A DNA stretch of 6,098 nucleotides, taken from NCBI GenBank assembly GCA_051744845.1, contig JBNJDJ010000089.1, positions 1 through 6,098 on the forward strand. The letters are read 5' to 3'. Positions 6,098 through 6,098 of the stretch are shown here, piece by piece. The translations under genes and the position numbers were made by a program. How positions within the stretch are numbered: the stretch's first letter is position 1; every line of letters begins with the position of its first letter. Source of the stretch: JBNJDJ01 sp051744845. GTDB lineage: Bacteria > Bacillota > Clostridia > Peptostreptococcales > Acidaminobacteraceae. The notes below the pieces were generated by a model, which worked only from the letters and a program-made list of their open reading frames with translations, was not told where the DNA came from and did no database searches.

Positions 6098-6098
6098 A

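Noticed and set aside
5921..6098. T-box riboswitch for His-tRNA
   Set aside because: T-box control is common for Firmicute his operons, but I find no AGGGTGGNACCGCG-like T-box sequence before the terminator. The GGTGG here lies in the 3' terminator arm. The visible leader is explained by the His-codon frame. A T-box starting beyond 6098 would still need its conserved element inside this region.

Overview
This window is almost entirely one histidine biosynthesis operon, read on the minus strand (from high to low coordinates). The order is his leader, hisZ, hisG, hisD, hisC, hisB, hisH, hisA, then the first 15 codons of hisF, which runs off the left edge. The DNA is very AT-rich and the proteins are rich in Lys, Asn and Ile. 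Stops include TAA, TAG and TGA, so the standard bacterial code applies. Strong AAGGAG-type ribosome binding sites, short-form HisG with a separate HisZ, a monofunctional HisB dehydratase and the order ZGDCBHAF point to a low-GC Firmicute (Bacillota) or a similar AT-rich anaerobe. I cannot name the genus.

Layout: positions 1-5889 are wall-to-wall coding sequence. Every junction is between a 14-nt overlap and a 6-nt gap, and each cistron has its own ribosome binding site near or inside the end of the one before. Positions 5890-6098 are the transcribed leader of the operon. The promoter lies beyond the right edge.

How the genes work together: HisG with HisZ starts the pathway from PRPP and ATP. 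HisA isomerises ProFAR. HisH with HisF makes imidazole glycerol phosphate and AICAR. HisB dehydrates IGP, HisC transaminates imidazole acetol phosphate, and HisD oxidises histidinol to histidine. HisI/HisE (expected beyond hisF) and a histidinol-phosphate phosphatase are not in the window.

The most interesting part is the leader. A 16-codon reading frame, MLIFSQNINLQFHHHH, ends in four consecutive CAT (His) codons directly before TAG. It is followed by mutually exclusive RNA pairings and a strong intrinsic terminator just upstream of hisZ. This is the architecture of a ribosome-mediated his attenuator, classically known from enteric bacteria. Here it sits in front of a hisZ-type operon, where T-box or repressor control would be the usual expectation. 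The His codons and stop region can themselves pair with the strand that would build the antiterminator, which suggests a compact way to link ribosome position to termination.
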